Assembly (NCBI GenBank): GCA_905200435.1
Contig: CAJKKJ010000003.1
Span: forward strand, 1 to 14,938
From: an uncultured Bacillota bacterium
Lineage (GTDB): Bacteria > Bacillota_I > Bacilli_A > RF39 > UBA660
DNA length: 14,938 nt
Reading direction: 5' to 3'
Under the pieces are notes generated by a model that saw only the letters and a list, made by a program, of their open reading frames with translations, was not told the DNA's origin and did not search any database. How positions within the stretch are numbered: position 1 is the stretch's first letter; each line of letters starts with the position of its first letter. Shown here piece by piece: positions 14,741 to 14,938 of this stretch. The position numbers and the translations under genes are program-made.

Positions 14741-14769
14741 TGGTAAATATATGATATAGATAGTATAAT
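14740..14769 (+). promoter_or_regulatory. Second tandem promoter candidate
   Basis: TTGGTA (14740-14745), an 18-base spacer and a perfect TATAAT (14764-14769), sharing the local context TAGTATAAT with the first promoter 56 bases upstream. The -35 match is moderate. Confidence 0.4.
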
Positions 14770-14784
14770 GACTGTAGTAAATGA

Positions 14785-14814
14785 ATGCAAACATTGTTTG
14801 CAATTTGTTTGCAA
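14785..14814. repeat. Right att-like repeat
   Basis: It carries the inverted repeat TGCAAAC-ATT-GTTTGCA (14786-14802) and a second GTTTGCA at 14807-14813, 11 bases on. Bases 14795-14814 equal 7020-7039, and ATGCAAACATT (14785-14795) equals 7096-7106. The two shared blocks are in opposite order at the two ends. Confidence 0.5.
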
Positions 14815-14840
14815 GAGAGAAATATTTATAATAACAAAAG

Positions 14841-14931
14841 TACTATAAATATTATAAATATAATAGGTTACCAAAACGATAAAGCCTTGAAATATCAATA
14901 ATATTATAAATATTATAAGTATTATAAATAT
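14841..14931. repeat. AT-rich 9-bp direct repeats
   Basis: TATTATAAA or one-base variants are tandemly repeated at 14841-14858 (two copies) and 14902-14928 (three copies, followed by TAT). Between them lies an AAAGCCTTG (14881-14889) that is also found at 7069-7077 near the left repeat. No gene is seen from 14658 to the window end; apart from these repeats and the promoter and att-like sites, nothing else is recognisable there. Confidence 0.5.
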
Positions 14932-14938
14932 GGGAGTT

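Larger units (their letters stand above)
7020..14814. mobile_element. Remnant integrative element carrying a vanG-type cluster
   Basis: The limits are set by a 20-base identical direct repeat (7020-7039 and 14795-14814). Inside are the N-terminus of a tyrosine recombinase at the left edge, a truncated hydrolase, the van cluster, and the C-terminus of a tyrosine recombinase at the right edge. Codon choice differs from the flanking core genes. No intact integrase, excisionase, relaxase or transposase is present, so the segment should not move on its own. The true ends may lie elsewhere, including beyond the window on the right. Confidence 0.45.

Noticed and set aside
1..14938. CRISPR arrays, tRNA or rRNA genes, riboswitches and IS terminal repeats.
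   Set aside because: None was recognised: no regularly spaced long repeats, no cloverleaf-like GC-rich stretches and no transposase.

Overview
The window looks like chromosome of a very AT-rich Gram-positive bacterium (Bacillota; the gene order cold-shock protein, long-form hpf, secA is typical of Bacilli). TGA is used as a stop, so this is not a mycoplasma with the altered code. The exact lineage cannot be read from the sequence; an uncultured gut Bacilli/Erysipelotrichia-like host is a guess. All clear genes lie on the + strand.

Bases 1-6958 are core chromosome. rpmE (zinc-type L31) has its own terminator. A tightly packed operon follows from a good sigma-A promoter at 260-288: a small membrane-anchored protein, an RpiB/LacA-type sugar-phosphate isomerase, a 378-residue membrane-anchored protein of unknown function, possibly a 30-codon linking ORF, and a patatin-like phospholipase. 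Then come a cold-shock protein, long ribosome hibernation factor (hpf) and secA, each with its own promoter.

Bases about 6959-14938 are acquired DNA directly behind secA, where related Bacillota often carry prfB. The segment contains the frameshifted N-terminus of a tyrosine recombinase (7181-7353), fused to the C-terminal third of an alpha/beta hydrolase, then a complete VanG-type D-Ala-D-Ser vancomycin-resistance cluster (vanR, vanS, vanW, vanG, vanXY, and vanT split into a membrane gene and a racemase gene), then the C-terminus of a tyrosine recombinase (14451-14657). A 20-base identical direct repeat (7020-7039 and 14795-14814) brackets all of this. Isoleucine codon choice changes from ATA-dominated (rpiB 10 ATA, 4 ATT) to ATT-dominated (vanR 8 ATA, 14 ATT), which fits horizontal transfer.

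How the resistance genes should work together: VanS senses the glycopeptide signal and phosphorylates VanR. VanR is proposed to bind three perfect TTTAAGA heptamers spaced exactly 11 bp apart (9598-9626), just upstream of the vanW promoter. The five downstream genes overlap or nearly touch, so they form one co-transcribed, translationally coupled unit. The membrane VanT half probably supplies L-serine, the racemase half makes D-serine, VanG joins D-Ala to D-Ser, and VanXY removes D-Ala-D-Ala precursors. VanW has no settled role. The vanW promoter -10 box sits in the loop of the hairpin that should terminate the vanRS transcript, a compact arrangement worth testing. No tRNA, rRNA, CRISPR array or complete transposase was seen.
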